This document shows, in pieces, positions 8,534-16,914 of a stretch of DNA of 64,000 bases (its first letter is position 1; every line of letters starts with the position of its first letter). The stretch comes from Nocardia sp. BSTN01 (lineage in GTDB: Bacteria > Actinomycetota > Actinomycetes > Mycobacteriales > Mycobacteriaceae). Under the pieces are notes generated by a model. The model was not told the origin of the DNA and did no database searches. It saw nothing but the letters and a program-made list of their open reading frames with translations. The stretch is from assembly GCF_015354405.1 (NCBI RefSeq), contig NZ_JADKYP010000012.1:82597-146596 (forward strand). The letters run 5' to 3'. The position numbers and the translations under genes were made by a program.

Positions 8534-11500
8534 GTGATCCTGCTGCTGTCCACGTCCGACACCGATCTGCTGTCCGCGCGCGCGAGCGGCGCCGAGTACC
8601 GGCTCGCCAATCCGGCCCGGCTGCTGGTGGAGGATCTGCCCGGACTGCTCGACGGCATCGATCTGATCGTGGTCCGCATCCTGGGCGGCCGCCGCGCCTG
8701 GGAGGACGGCCTGGACGCGCTGCGCGCGAGCGGGATTCCGCTGGTCGCCCTGGGTGGCGAGATGGCGCCCGATGCCGAGCTGATGGAGTGCTCGACGGTC
8801 CCGGGCGGGGTCGCCGCGGACGCGCACAACTATCTGGCCGCGGGTGGGCCCGGCAATGTGCGGCAGCTGCACAACTTCCTGTCCGACACGGTGCTGCTGA
8901 CCGGTCACGGCTTCGAGCCGCCGGTCCACCTGCCCTCCTGGGGTGAACTCGACCGGACCCCGGAGGACTTGTCCGGCAACGATTCCCGCCTCGCCGCCTC
9001 GCCGACGGTGGCCGTTTTGTACTACCGCGCCCAGCACCTGGCCGGGAATACGGCCTACGTCGAGGCGCTGTGCCGCGCGCTGGAACAGGCCGGCGCCCGT
9101 CCGCTGCCGCTGTTCTGCGCGTCGCTGCGCAATGCCGAGCCGGATCTGCTCGACACGCTGCGCCGCGCCGACGCGCTGGTGGTGACCGTGCTGGCCGCGG
9201 GCGGCACCAAACCCGCGACCGCCGCCGCCGGTGGTGACGACGAGGCCTGGGATATCGGCGCGCTCGCCGACCTGGATGTGCCGATCCTGCAGGGCCTGTG
9301 CCTGACCAGCGGCCGGGACCAGTGGGCGGACAACGACGACGGGCTCTCGCCGCTGGACGTCGCCACCCAGGTCGCGGTGCCGGAATTCGACGGGCGGATC
9401 ATCACGGTGCCGTTCTCGTTCAAGGAGTTCGACGCCGATGGCCTGTCCACCTATGTGCCCGACCCGGAGCGGGCGGCGCGGGTCGCGGGCATCGCGGTGC
9501 GCCACGCGCGGCTGCGGCATCTGCCCGTGGCGCAGCGGCGGATCGCGCTGATGCTGTCGGCGTATCCCACCAAACATGCGCGCATCGGCAATGCCGTGGG
9601 GCTGGACACCCCCGCGAGTGCGATTCGGCTGCTGACCGAGATGCGGACGGCTGGTTACGATCTCGGCGCGACAGGTGAGGTGCCGGGACTCGAGGAGCGC
9701 GACGGTGATGCGCTCATCCACGCGTTGATCGCCGCCGGTGGCCAGGATCAGGACTGGCTCAGCGCGGAACAGTTGGAGGGCAACCCGATTCGCATCGGCG
9801 CCCGGCAGTACGCGGCCTGGTTCGCCACCCTTCCCGAGGAACTGCGCACCGCCGTCGTGGAGGCGTGGGGGCCGCCGCCGGGCGAATTGTTCGTCGACCG
9901 CTCCGCCGATCCGGACGGCGAAATCGTCATCGCCGCACTGCGTTTCGGCAATATCGTGCTGCTGGTGCAGCCGCCGCGCGGCTTCGGCGAGAATCCGGTC
10001 GCGATCTACCACGATCCGGATCTGCCGCCCAGCCACCACTATCTGGCGGTGTATCGGTGGTTGTCCGCGCCGACCGGCGAGGGCGGGTTCGGCGCCGACG
10101 CGATGGTGCACCTGGGCAAACACGGCAATCTGGAATGGCTGCCGGGCAAGACGCTGGGCATGTCGGCGGCCTGCGGCACCGATGCCGCCCTCGGCGATCT
10201 GCCGCTGATCTATCCGTTCCTGGTCAACGATCCCGGCGAGGGCACCCAGGCCAAACGCCGCGCCCACGCCACACTGGTCGACCACCTCATTCCGCCGATG
10301 GCGCGCGCCGAGACCTACGGCGATATCGCGCGTCTGGAACAACTGCTCGACGAGCACGCCAATATCTCGGCGCTGGATCCGGCCAAACTGCCCGCGATCC
10401 GGCAGCAGATCTGGACCCTGATGCGGGCCGCGAAGATGGACCACGACCTGGGGCTGGACGAGCGGCCGGACGAGGACACCTTCGACGACATGCTGCTGCA
10501 CGTCGACGGCTGGTTGTGCGAGATCAAGGATGTGCAGATCCGCGACGGTCTGCACATCCTGGGCCAGGCGCCCGCCGGGGAGGGCGAACTGGATCTGGTG
10601 CTGGCGATGTTGCGCGCCCGCCAGCTGTGGGGCGGCGAGGTCGCGGTGCCGGGGCTGCGCGAGGCGCTGGGGCTCGACGAATCAGGGGAGGAATCGCGTG
10701 AGCGCGTCGATGTCGTCGAGCAGCGCGCCCGGCAGTTGCTGGCCGCACTGCAGGCGGCGGAGTGGTCGCCGGACGCGGTCGGGGAGCTGGTGGCCCGCTA
10801 CGAACCCGACGCTCCGGATACTCTCGCCGCCGTCTTGCGGTTCGCCGCAACCGAAGTCGTGCCCCGGCTGCGGCAGACCGGAGTCGAGATCGAGCGGATT
10901 CTGCACGCCCTGAACGGCGGTTTCATCCCGGCCGGGCCGAGCGGTTCACCGCTGCGCGGTCTGATCAACGTGCTGCCGACCGGGCGGAACTTCTATTCCG
11001 TGGATCCGAAGGCGGTGCCCTCGCGGCTGGCGTGGGAGACCGGGCAGGCGATGGCGGACTCGCTGCTGGAGCGCTACCGCGCCGATCACGGCGACTACCC
11101 GCGCTCGGTCGGGCTCTCGGTGTGGGGCACCTCGGCCATGCGCACCGCCGGTGACGATATCGCCGAAGTGTTCGCGCTGCTGGGTGTGCGGCCGGTGTGG
11201 GACGAGGCGAGCCGCCGCGTCACCAGCCTGGAGGTGATCGACCTGGCCGAGCTCGGCCGCCCGCGCATCGACGTCACCGTCCGGATCTCCGGCTTCTTCC
11301 GCGACGCGTTCCCGCACGTGCTGGCGCTGCTCGACGACGCGGTCCGGCTGGTCGCCGATCTGGACGAACCGGCGGAATCGAATTATGTTCGCGCGCATAC
11401 CGATTCGGACCTGGCCGAGCACGGTGACCGGCGCCGTGCGACCACCCGGATCTTCGGCTCCAAACCCGGCACCTACGGCGCCGGCCTGCTGCAGCTGATC

Positions 11501-12157
11501 GACTCCAAGAGCTGGCGCACCGACGACGACCTGGCCCAGGTGTACACCACCTGGGGCGGCTACGCCTACGGCCGTGGTCTGGACGGCGCGCCGGCCGCCG
11601 ACGATATGCGCGCCGCCTACCGGCGCATCGCGGTCGCGGCCAAGAACACCGACACTCGCGAGCACGACATCGCCGATTCCGACGACTACTTCCAGTACCA
11701 CGGGGGTATGGTCGCCGCAGTCCGGGCGCTGACCGGTAAGAACCCCGAGGCCTACATCGGCGACTCGACGCGTCCCGACGCGGTGCGCACCCGCACCCTC
11801 TCCGAGGAGACCACCCGGGTGTTCCGCTCCCGCGTGGTCAATCCGCGCTGGCTCGAGGCGATGCGCCGCCACGGCTACAAGGGCGCGTTCGAGATGGCCG
11901 CGACGGTCGACTACCTGTTCGGCTACGACGCCACCACCAACGTCGTCGCCGACTGGATGTACGAAAAGCTTTCGGAGAGCTACGTTTTCGACGATGTGAA
12001 CCGCAAGTTCATGACCGAGTCGAATCCGTGGGCACTGCACGGCATCGCCGAACGACTGCTCGAGGCGGCCGAACGCAAACTGTGGGAGGCCCCGCAGCCG
12101 GAGACGCTGGACCGGTTGCGGCAGATCTACCTCGAAACCGAGGGCGAACTGGAGTAG
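8534..12157 (+). CDS. cobN: Cobaltochelatase subunit CobN
   Basis: CobN is the large subunit of the ATP-dependent cobaltochelatase that puts Co into hydrogenobyrinic acid a,c-diamide, working with CobS and CobT or ChlI/ChlD-type AAA proteins not present here. The 1207 residues match the family's usual length. Typical CobN/Mg-chelatase H-subunit stretches include VLYYRAQHLAGN, HLGKHGNLEWLPGK, SVWGTSAMRTAGDD and FEMAATVDYLFGYDA. GTG 8534 has GAGGAG 4 bases upstream. It is the only cob gene here with a visible cobalamin riboswitch. Confidence 0.96.
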   Translation: MILLLSTSDTDLLSARASGAEYRLANPARLLVEDLPGLLDGIDLIVVRILGGRRAWEDGLDALRASGIPLVALGGEMAPDAELMECSTVPGGVAADAHNYLAAGGPGNVRQLHNFLSDTVLLTGHGFEPPVHLPSWGELDRTPEDLSGNDSRLAASPTVAVLYYRAQHLAGNTAYVEALCRALEQAGARPLPLFCASLRNAEPDLLDTLRRADALVVTVLAAGGTKPATAAAGGDDEAWDIGALADLDVPILQGLCLTSGRDQWADNDDGLSPLDVATQVAVPEFDGRIITVPFSFKEFDADGLSTYVPDPERAARVAGIAVRHARLRHLPVAQRRIALMLSAYPTKHARIGNAVGLDTPASAIRLLTEMRTAGYDLGATGEVPGLEERDGDALIHALIAAGGQDQDWLSAEQLEGNPIRIGARQYAAWFATLPEELRTAVVEAWGPPPGELFVDRSADPDGEIVIAALRFGNIVLLVQPPRGFGENPVAIYHDPDLPPSHHYLAVYRWLSAPTGEGGFGADAMVHLGKHGNLEWLPGKTLGMSAACGTDAALGDLPLIYPFLVNDPGEGTQAKRRAHATLVDHLIPPMARAETYGDIARLEQLLDEHANISALDPAKLPAIRQQIWTLMRAAKMDHDLGLDERPDEDTFDDMLLHVDGWLCEIKDVQIRDGLHILGQAPAGEGELDLVLAMLRARQLWGGEVAVPGLREALGLDESGEESRERVDVVEQRARQLLAALQAAEWSPDAVGELVARYEPDAPDTLAAVLRFAATEVVPRLRQTGVEIERILHALNGGFIPAGPSGSPLRGLINVLPTGRNFYSVDPKAVPSRLAWETGQAMADSLLERYRADHGDYPRSVGLSVWGTSAMRTAGDDIAEVFALLGVRPVWDEASRRVTSLEVIDLAELGRPRIDVTVRISGFFRDAFPHVLALLDDAVRLVADLDEPAESNYVRAHTDSDLAEHGDRRRATTRIFGSKPGTYGAGLLQLIDSKSWRTDDDLAQVYTTWGGYAYGRGLDGAPAADDMRAAYRRIAVAAKNTDTREHDIADSDDYFQYHGGMVAAVRALTGKNPEAYIGDSTRPDAVRTRTLSEETTRVFRSRVVNPRWLEAMRRHGYKGAFEMAATVDYLFGYDATTNVVADWMYEKLSESYVFDDVNRKFMTESNPWALHGIAERLLEAAERKLWEAPQPETLDRLRQIYLETEGELE

Positions 12158-12243
12158 CGCGTGGCCGCTACGTCGTCGAGCGCACCGGCTGCTGCGCCGC
12201 GCGGCGGATGTGCGGGCGCGCGTTCCGCCCTTACCGTGGGTAT

Positions 12244-12633
12244 ATGACCTGGAACGAACTCGCACAGGAGAAGTACGTCCTGCTCACCACTTACAAGAAG
12301 GACGGCACGCCGGTCGGGGCCCCGGTCTGGGTGGCTCCCGACGGCGACCGGCTGGTGGTCTGGACCAATCCGAAGACCTGGAAGGTGAAAAGGCTGCGCC
12401 GCAATGCCGCGGTGACGGTTCAGGCCTGCGACGCCCGCGGCCGCACCTCCGGATCGCCGGTGAGCGCCGGCACCGCGCGCATCCTCGACGCGGACGGAAC
12501 CGAACGGGTGCGCGATCTCGTCGCCCGCAAATACGGCGTGATCGGCACGGTGCTGATCCGCGGGCACAAGTTGATCTTCGGTAAGGATCGCTCGGTCGGG
12601 CTGGCGATCACCGCTGAACCGGCGGGGGAGTAG
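12244..12633 (+). CDS. PPOX-class F420/FMN-dependent oxidoreductase
   Basis: The 129-residue split-barrel protein of the PNPOx-like class reads KYVLLTTYKKDGTPVGAPVW at the start, with NPKTWKVKRLRRNAAVTVQ, the strand-helix pattern that binds FMN or F420 phosphate. The actinobacterial family includes F420-dependent reductases. ATG 12244 was chosen over the longer frame because the domain begins there. It lies 86 bases after cobN, as in the mycobacterial order (from memory Rv2061c beside cobN), and converges on a paralogue. The substrate is unknown. Confidence 0.9.
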   Translation: MTWNELAQEKYVLLTTYKKDGTPVGAPVWVAPDGDRLVVWTNPKTWKVKRLRRNAAVTVQACDARGRTSGSPVSAGTARILDADGTERVRDLVARKYGVIGTVLIRGHKLIFGKDRSVGLAITAEPAGE

Positions 12634-12666
12634 CCGCCGCCGGATCAGGCCGGGTGCCCTGCCGAA

Positions 12667-13053
12667 TCACGCCGGGACAGCGGTGATTTCGATGCCGATC
12701 GTGCCCTTGCGTCCGCGTCGCAGCAGGCTGCCGGTGACGATCAGCCAGCCCATGATCGAGTACTTGCGCTTGATCAGCTGCCGGGTCCGGTCGCTGTCCT
12801 GCTCGTCGAGCACGCGGGCGGTGCCACGCACGATCTCCCCGTGCGGCTTGCCGGAGACGTTGCACGGCTGCAGGGTGACGTCCGGATTGCGCCGCACCCG
12901 CTTGACCTTCCACGCGGCGGTCTCGCTCCAGACGTACAACTTGGCATCGTCGAGCGCCGCCCACACCGGGGTCGCGACCGGTGTGCCGTCCTTCTTGTAG
13001 GTGGTGAGCAGAACGTAGTTCGCGGTACCCGCGGGCCCGAAAGGATTGTCCAC
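12667..13053 (-). CDS. PPOX-class F420/FMN-dependent oxidoreductase (paralogue)
   Basis: The 128-residue protein is clearly homologous to its convergent neighbour. Both have NYVLLTTYKKDGTPV or KYVLLTTYKKDGTPV, then WKVKRVRRNPDV and a C-terminal GWLIVTGSLLRRGRKGTIGIEI. The ATG at 13053 begins MDNPFGPAGTANY. The two genes are tail-to-tail with 33 bases between stops, so they arose by inverted duplication or were brought together. The cofactor (F420 or FMN) cannot be decided from sequence alone. Confidence 0.9.
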   Translation of the reverse strand: MDNPFGPAGTANYVLLTTYKKDGTPVATPVWAALDDAKLYVWSETAAWKVKRVRRNPDVTLQPCNVSGKPHGEIVRGTARVLDEQDSDRTRQLIKRKYSIMGWLIVTGSLLRRGRKGTIGIEITAVPA

Positions 13054-13090
13054 GACTGCCTAGCCTAATCGGTCGGAAGACCGGCGTGAA

Positions 13091-13858
13091 TCATGCCGTA
13101 TGCGTGAGGATTCGAGGGCCCTCGTCGGTGATGGCGACCGTATGTTCGGAATGTGCGGTGCGCGAGCCGTCGGCGGAGCGGATCGTCCACCCGTCCGGAT
13201 CGGTGATGATGCGGTCGGTGGTACGCGCGAACCAGGGCTCGATCGCGATGGTCAGGCCGGGGACGAGGCGCATGCCGCGCCCGGCGCGCCCGGCGTTGGG
13301 GACGTGCGGATCCTCGTGCATCGTGCGACCGAGCCCGTGGCCGCCGAATTCGGTGTTGACGGGGTAGCCGTGCCGCCGCGCGACCGCCGCGATGGCCGCG
13401 GAGATGTCGCCGAGCCGCCCATCCGGCCGGGCGACCTCGACGGCGGCGGCCAAGGCCTCCTCGGTGGCGGCGACCAGCCGGGCATCCTCGGGATCGGCGG
13501 TGCCGACGATGGTGCTGACCGCGGCGTCGGCGACCCAGCCGTCGACCGAGACCGCCAGGTCCATGGTCAGCACATCACCGTCGCGCAATCGGTAGTCGTA
13601 GGGCAGGCCGTGCAGGACCGCGTCGTTGACCGACAGGCACACGGTGTTGCGGAACGGCCCGCGCCCGAACGAGGGCGCGTAGTCCCAATAGCACGACACC
13701 GCTCCTCGTTCCCGGATGCGCCGGCGCACATGCTTTTCCAGATCGAGCAGATTCACCCCGACCTCGGCCTTCTCCCGCAGTTCGGCGAGCACCTGCGCGA
13801 CGAAGCGTCCGGCCACGCCCATTCGCTCGATCTCGGCAGCTGTCTTCAGTTCGACCAC
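13091..13858 (-). CDS. map: Type I methionine aminopeptidase
   Basis: The 255-residue metallopeptidase removes N-terminal Met. The five metal ligands sit in expected contexts: MDLAVSVDGW and VADAAVS (two Asp), FGGHGLGRTMHED (His), AIEPWF (Glu) and HSEHTV (Glu). GTG 13858 follows a strong AGGGAGG at 8-9 bases; the longer frame to 14179 is an artefact lying over the regulator gene. It is transcribed away from a small XRE regulator, with two palindromic operator-like sites in the shared 77-base promoter region, so this copy is probably regulated rather than the housekeeping one. Confidence 0.95.
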   Translation of the reverse strand: MVELKTAAEIERMGVAGRFVAQVLAELREKAEVGVNLLDLEKHVRRRIRERGAVSCYWDYAPSFGRGPFRNTVCLSVNDAVLHGLPYDYRLRDGDVLTMDLAVSVDGWVADAAVSTIVGTADPEDARLVAATEEALAAAVEVARPDGRLGDISAAIAAVARRHGYPVNTEFGGHGLGRTMHEDPHVPNAGRAGRGMRLVPGLTIAIEPWFARTTDRIITDPDGWTIRSADGSRTAHSEHTVAITDEGPRILTHTA

Positions 13859-13873
13859 GAAACCTCCCTGGAA

Positions 13874-13891
13874 TCGGTATTTATATACCGA
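13874..13891. promoter_or_regulatory. Operator-like palindrome 1 (map/xre divergent promoter)
   Basis: This is a perfect inverted repeat, TCGGTAT-TTAT-ATACCGA (7-bp arms, 4-bp centre). A second copy of the inner GGTAT-N4-ATACC core lies 29 bp away centre to centre, close to three helical turns. The placement between the divergent map and XRE genes suggests binding by the XRE regulator. Confidence 0.7.
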
Positions 13892-13904
13892 CTCTAACCG
13901 TAGC

Positions 13905-13918
13905 GGTATTTGAATACC
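13905..13918. promoter_or_regulatory. Operator-like palindrome 2 (map/xre divergent promoter)
   Basis: GGTAT-TTGA-ATACC is a perfect 5-bp-arm inverted repeat with the same core as the site at 13874-13891. It ends 17 bases before the XRE start codon, where a bound repressor would block that gene's own transcription. Confidence 0.7.
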
Positions 13919-13935
13919 AGCTCTATGCTGAGGGC

Positions 13936-14199
13936 ATGGTTCGACTTCCGCTGACCCCGGCCCAGGTGGAGGCCGGTCGCCGCTTGGGCGCGCATGTGCG
14001 TGCGGTCCGGGGCGACCGAGATCCCGCGGAGATCGCCCGGGCGGCCGGCATCTCACCGGAGACGCTGCGCAAGATCGAATCCGGTCGGCTGCCCAGCCCG
14101 GCGTTCGGCACCGTCGTCGGACTCTCCGGGGCGCTGGGAATCCCGTTGCAGGAGTTGGCCGAGGTCTGGCAGTCCGCACGCCTCAGCGCCTCGGCCTGA
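13936..14199 (+). CDS. XRE-family helix-turn-helix regulator (87 aa)
   Basis: This is a single HTH_XRE domain filling almost the whole protein. Helix 1 is GRRLGAHVRAVRG, the HTH pair runs AEIARAAGISPETLRKIESGRLPSP, and helices 4-5 run FGTVVGLSGALGIPLQELAEVW. No effector or oligomerisation domain is present beyond this. ATG 13936. It is divergent from map with two matched palindromes in between; I infer that it represses itself and map. What inducer it senses cannot be told. Confidence 0.9.
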   Translation: MVRLPLTPAQVEAGRRLGAHVRAVRGDRDPAEIARAAGISPETLRKIESGRLPSPAFGTVVGLSGALGIPLQELAEVWQSARLSASA

Positions 14200-14207
14200 C
14201 GGTCCGG

Positions 14208-14855
14208 CTAGTTCTTCTCGGCCCGGAACAGGGGATATGCCGCGTCGGCGATCGCTTCCGGCGACGGGAGTGCGGCGCGCGCCTCCGGCGGGCTCATTCG
14301 CGATTGCAGTGCCCGCTGATGCGCCGCGCCCACCACCAGCAGGGCCGCGGTGCGCGGTTCGGCGACGATGCGGTGGCGGGCCGACAGGTGTCCGATCACC
14401 ACATCCAGGGCGCGATGTGGGCCCAGATCGAAGTCGCGGCTGCGTTCGGCGTAGACCGCGCGCAATTCGGCATCGGATTCGATTGCCGCGATGACGGGTA
14501 GCGCTGCGCGGAAGAAGTCCTCCAGCACGATCACCAGGTGCGCGAGATCGCTTCGCAGATCGGCGGATTCGGCCTCGTCGGGGGAATGGGACGGATCGGC
14601 GAGCATATCCTTCAACGGCCGCAGGTGATGCTGGATCACCGCTTGGAGCAGGCCGGTGCGATCGCCGAAGTGGTAGAAGATGCTCGATTCGGCGACCCCG
14701 GCGCGCGTGGCGATCTCCTTGGTGGTGAGCCGCGCGACCCCCGAACTCGTGAGGACCTCCTGTGCGGCCGCGATCACGGCCTCCCGCACTCCGCTGCGCG
14801 GTCGCCCACGCGTCCGTGCGGGCGGTTCGGTGTTCTGGGCGTGCTGGCGGGGCAC
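14208..14855 (-). CDS. TetR-family regulator
   Basis: The protein has 215 residues from GTG 14855, which has GGAAGGA a few bases upstream; a longer frame to 14924 would cover the operator. The N-terminal HTH reads VREAVIAAAQEVLTSSGVARLTTKEIATRAGVAESSIFYHFGDRTGLLQAVI. The C-terminal ligand domain is not recognisable to a subfamily. It is divergent from a reductase gene with a palindromic site between them, the usual arrangement for local repression. Confidence 0.9.
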   Translation of the reverse strand: MPRQHAQNTEPPARTRGRPRSGVREAVIAAAQEVLTSSGVARLTTKEIATRAGVAESSIFYHFGDRTGLLQAVIQHHLRPLKDMLADPSHSPDEAESADLRSDLAHLVIVLEDFFRAALPVIAAIESDAELRAVYAERSRDFDLGPHRALDVVIGHLSARHRIVAEPRTAALLVVGAAHQRALQSRMSPPEARAALPSPEAIADAAYPLFRAEKN

Positions 14856-14905
14856 CGAGTCTTCCTTCCGATCGGTCGTGCCCTTGCAGTATGCCGCATC
14901 CCGTC

Positions 14906-14934
14906 GTATTTTCTGAGTAGGCACTCGAAAATAC
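14906..14934. promoter_or_regulatory. TetR operator-like palindrome
   Basis: This is an inverted repeat with arms GTATTTTC(T)GAGT and ACTCGAAAATAC around a 4-base AGGC centre. The 12-bp arms are perfect apart from one bulged T. It lies in the 96-base divergent promoter between the TetR gene and the reductase at 14952, ending 17 bases before the reductase start codon. Confidence 0.7.
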
Positions 14935-14951
14935 AGATCGGAGCTGTCGAC

Positions 14952-15458
14952 ATGTCCACTCCCAGCACACCCACGTCAGCCGGCACCGCGGCTGCCGAAT
15001 CGGCGGGACGCGGCCGGTTGCGCATGCAGACGGCGGTCGACGCCGCCATGCGCGCACTGTTGCGGTCGCCGCTGCATCGCCTGCTCAGCGCGAAATTGAT
15101 GATCGTCACCGTGGTCGGGCGTAAAACCGGCCGCGTCTACGCGAATCCGGTCGGCTACGCCGAATCCGACGGCGCGCTTCTCGTCGGCACCGCGGCGGGC
15201 TGGCGGCGCAATCTGCGGCCGGGTGAACCAGTTCGGATCACCTGGCGCGGCCGGGAGCGGCTCGCCGACTGGGAGGTGATCTCCGGCGAAGACGAGATCA
15301 CCGAGCCCTACCGCATCATCCTCACCCAGAACCCCACGCACGGTCGCTTCGCCGGCATCAGCCTCGATGCGGACGGCAATGTGGACCGGGAACAGCTGCG
15401 CGCCGCCCTCGGTCGCGGCACGGTGGTCGTGCGGCTGCGGCCGCGCTCGATGCGCTGA
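14952..15458 (+). CDS. Nitroreductase/deazaflavin-dependent-type reductase family protein
   Basis: The 168-residue protein has the actinobacterial split-barrel pattern of the DUF385/Ddn-like group: a basic N-terminal helix (MQTAVDAAMRALLRSPLHRLLS), then LMIVTVVGRKTGRVYANPVGYAESDGALLVGTAAGWRRNL. The TGRK..R and GTA..WRRNL segments usually line the F420 or flavin pocket. The substrate is unknown. ATG 14952 is the first Met after the operator. The divergent TetR gene is its likely regulator. Confidence 0.75.
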   Translation: MSTPSTPTSAGTAAAESAGRGRLRMQTAVDAAMRALLRSPLHRLLSAKLMIVTVVGRKTGRVYANPVGYAESDGALLVGTAAGWRRNLRPGEPVRITWRGRERLADWEVISGEDEITEPYRIILTQNPTHGRFAGISLDADGNVDREQLRAALGRGTVVVRLRPRSMR

Positions 15459-15474
15459 ATGCGGGTAACGGTGC

Positions 15475-16914
15475 TCAGGTCGCCTGGCTGACCGAGGACA
15501 TGTGAAAGTCGGGGATCCGCATCGGTGGCATGGCCGTACGGGTGAACCAGTCCTTCCATTCGCGAGGCAGCGTGATCTCGGTGGCACCGACCTCGGTGGC
15601 GCGGCGCAGCAGATCCAGCGGGCTCTCGTTGAAGCGGAAGTTGTTGACCGCGGCGGTGACCGCGCCGTCCTCCACCAGATACACACCGTCGCGGGTCAGG
15701 CCCGTCTGCAACAGCGTGGCCGGATCGACCTCGCGGATGTACCACAGGCAGGTCAGCAGCAGACCCCGCTCGGTGGTGGCGATCATCTGCTCGAGCGTGC
15801 GATCCGTCCCGCCGCTCAGCAGCAAATTCTCACCGGCCACCGTGACCGGAGCGTCGTACTGCGCGGCCACGGCGCGCGGATAGATCAGCGACTCGATCAC
15901 GCCCTCGCGCAGCCAGTCGACGCGACCGGCCGACAGGCCGTTGTCGAAGATCGAGGACGTTTCCGACGAGGCCGCGGTCGCGACGAACGGCCGATACTCC
16001 AATCCGGCAGCAGCCGGGTCCGAGTACAACGTCAGCGGCAGGTCGGTGAGTCGCTCCCCGATACGGGTGCCGCCGGCCCGGGCGAATGCGGTGTGCCCCT
16101 CGTGAGCCCCGCGTCCGTCCATCGACCACAGCATCGGAATGAGCAGATCCGCGACCGCCGAGGGCGGCAGCAGGGTGGGGTAGCGGCCGGCCGGCAGCTC
16201 GACCCGGCGGGCGCACCAGTCCAGGCGCCGGCTCAGCTCGGCCAGCAGTGCGGTGACGCCGATATCGGTGAAATCGGCGGTCGGCGCGCCCACCCAGGCG
16301 CTGGCCGGATCGTTGTCGCCGCGTTTGCCGTTGATCTCGATGGATCCGGTGGGCTCGGTCCACCGTCGGCGGATGCCGGTCGACGTGCCCAGCCAGGTGG
16401 TGTGCAGCTGATGGTGGGCGAAACCGTAGAGCCGGTCGGCGCCGGCGAACCCGACCGCGAGCTCACCGGCGAGTCCGGTGAACACCTCGATACCGGTTTC
16501 GCGCACCGGGCCCGACCACTCCGGATCCGATTGCGCGCCCGCGTTTTCCGGGTCCAGCAGTGGCATCGCGTCGGCGGCGGGCTCGGCGGTGCGAGCCGCC
16601 TCTTCGGCACTGCGCACCACGGCCTCGATCTCGGCGGGGTCCACGCTGGTGGAACCGACGCTGCCCACTCGCGCCGAGCGTGGGCCCTCGCGCAGGATCG
16701 ACACCACCGCCCAGGACCGTGACACCGACGACCCGTTGGTGGTCATGGAATTGCCGGCCCAGCGCAGCGAGGCCTCCGACGCGTCGGTGACGATGACGAT
16801 CGTCTCGTCCGCGCGTGCGACGGCCAGCGCCCGCTCCACGACCTCCGCGCCGTGCATCATCGTCACCGACCGGCCTCCCGTGTTGTCTGCGAAATCCGAA
16901 CCGTCGCCGTTCAC
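15475..16914 (-). CDS. tldE: TldE/PmbA-type metalloprotease subunit
   Basis: The protein is 479 residues from GTG 16914, whose GTGA overlaps the tldD stop. It is the partner that typically lacks the metal motif of TldD; the heterodimer cuts unfolded peptides (in E. coli, microcin B17 leader and CcdA). Characteristic stretches include VTDASEASLRWAGNSMTTNGS, a central WVGAPTADF, and a C-terminal LLLSGGTDRTLEQMI and GVYLVEDGAVTAAVNNFRFNESPLDLL. It is transcribed directly after tldD. Confidence 0.92.
   Translation of the reverse strand: MNGDGSDFADNTGGRSVTMMHGAEVVERALAVARADETIVIVTDASEASLRWAGNSMTTNGSSVSRSWAVVSILREGPRSARVGSVGSTSVDPAEIEAVVRSAEEAARTAEPAADAMPLLDPENAGAQSDPEWSGPVRETGIEVFTGLAGELAVGFAGADRLYGFAHHQLHTTWLGTSTGIRRRWTEPTGSIEINGKRGDNDPASAWVGAPTADFTDIGVTALLAELSRRLDWCARRVELPAGRYPTLLPPSAVADLLIPMLWSMDGRGAHEGHTAFARAGGTRIGERLTDLPLTLYSDPAAAGLEYRPFVATAASSETSSIFDNGLSAGRVDWLREGVIESLIYPRAVAAQYDAPVTVAGENLLLSGGTDRTLEQMIATTERGLLLTCLWYIREVDPATLLQTGLTRDGVYLVEDGAVTAAVNNFRFNESPLDLLRRATEVGATEITLPREWKDWFTRTAMPPMRIPDFHMSSVSQAT

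Noticed and set aside
13859-14179. N-terminal extension of methionine aminopeptidase
   Set aside because: It would cover the operators and run antisense to the XRE gene; a strong ribosome site marks GTG 13858.
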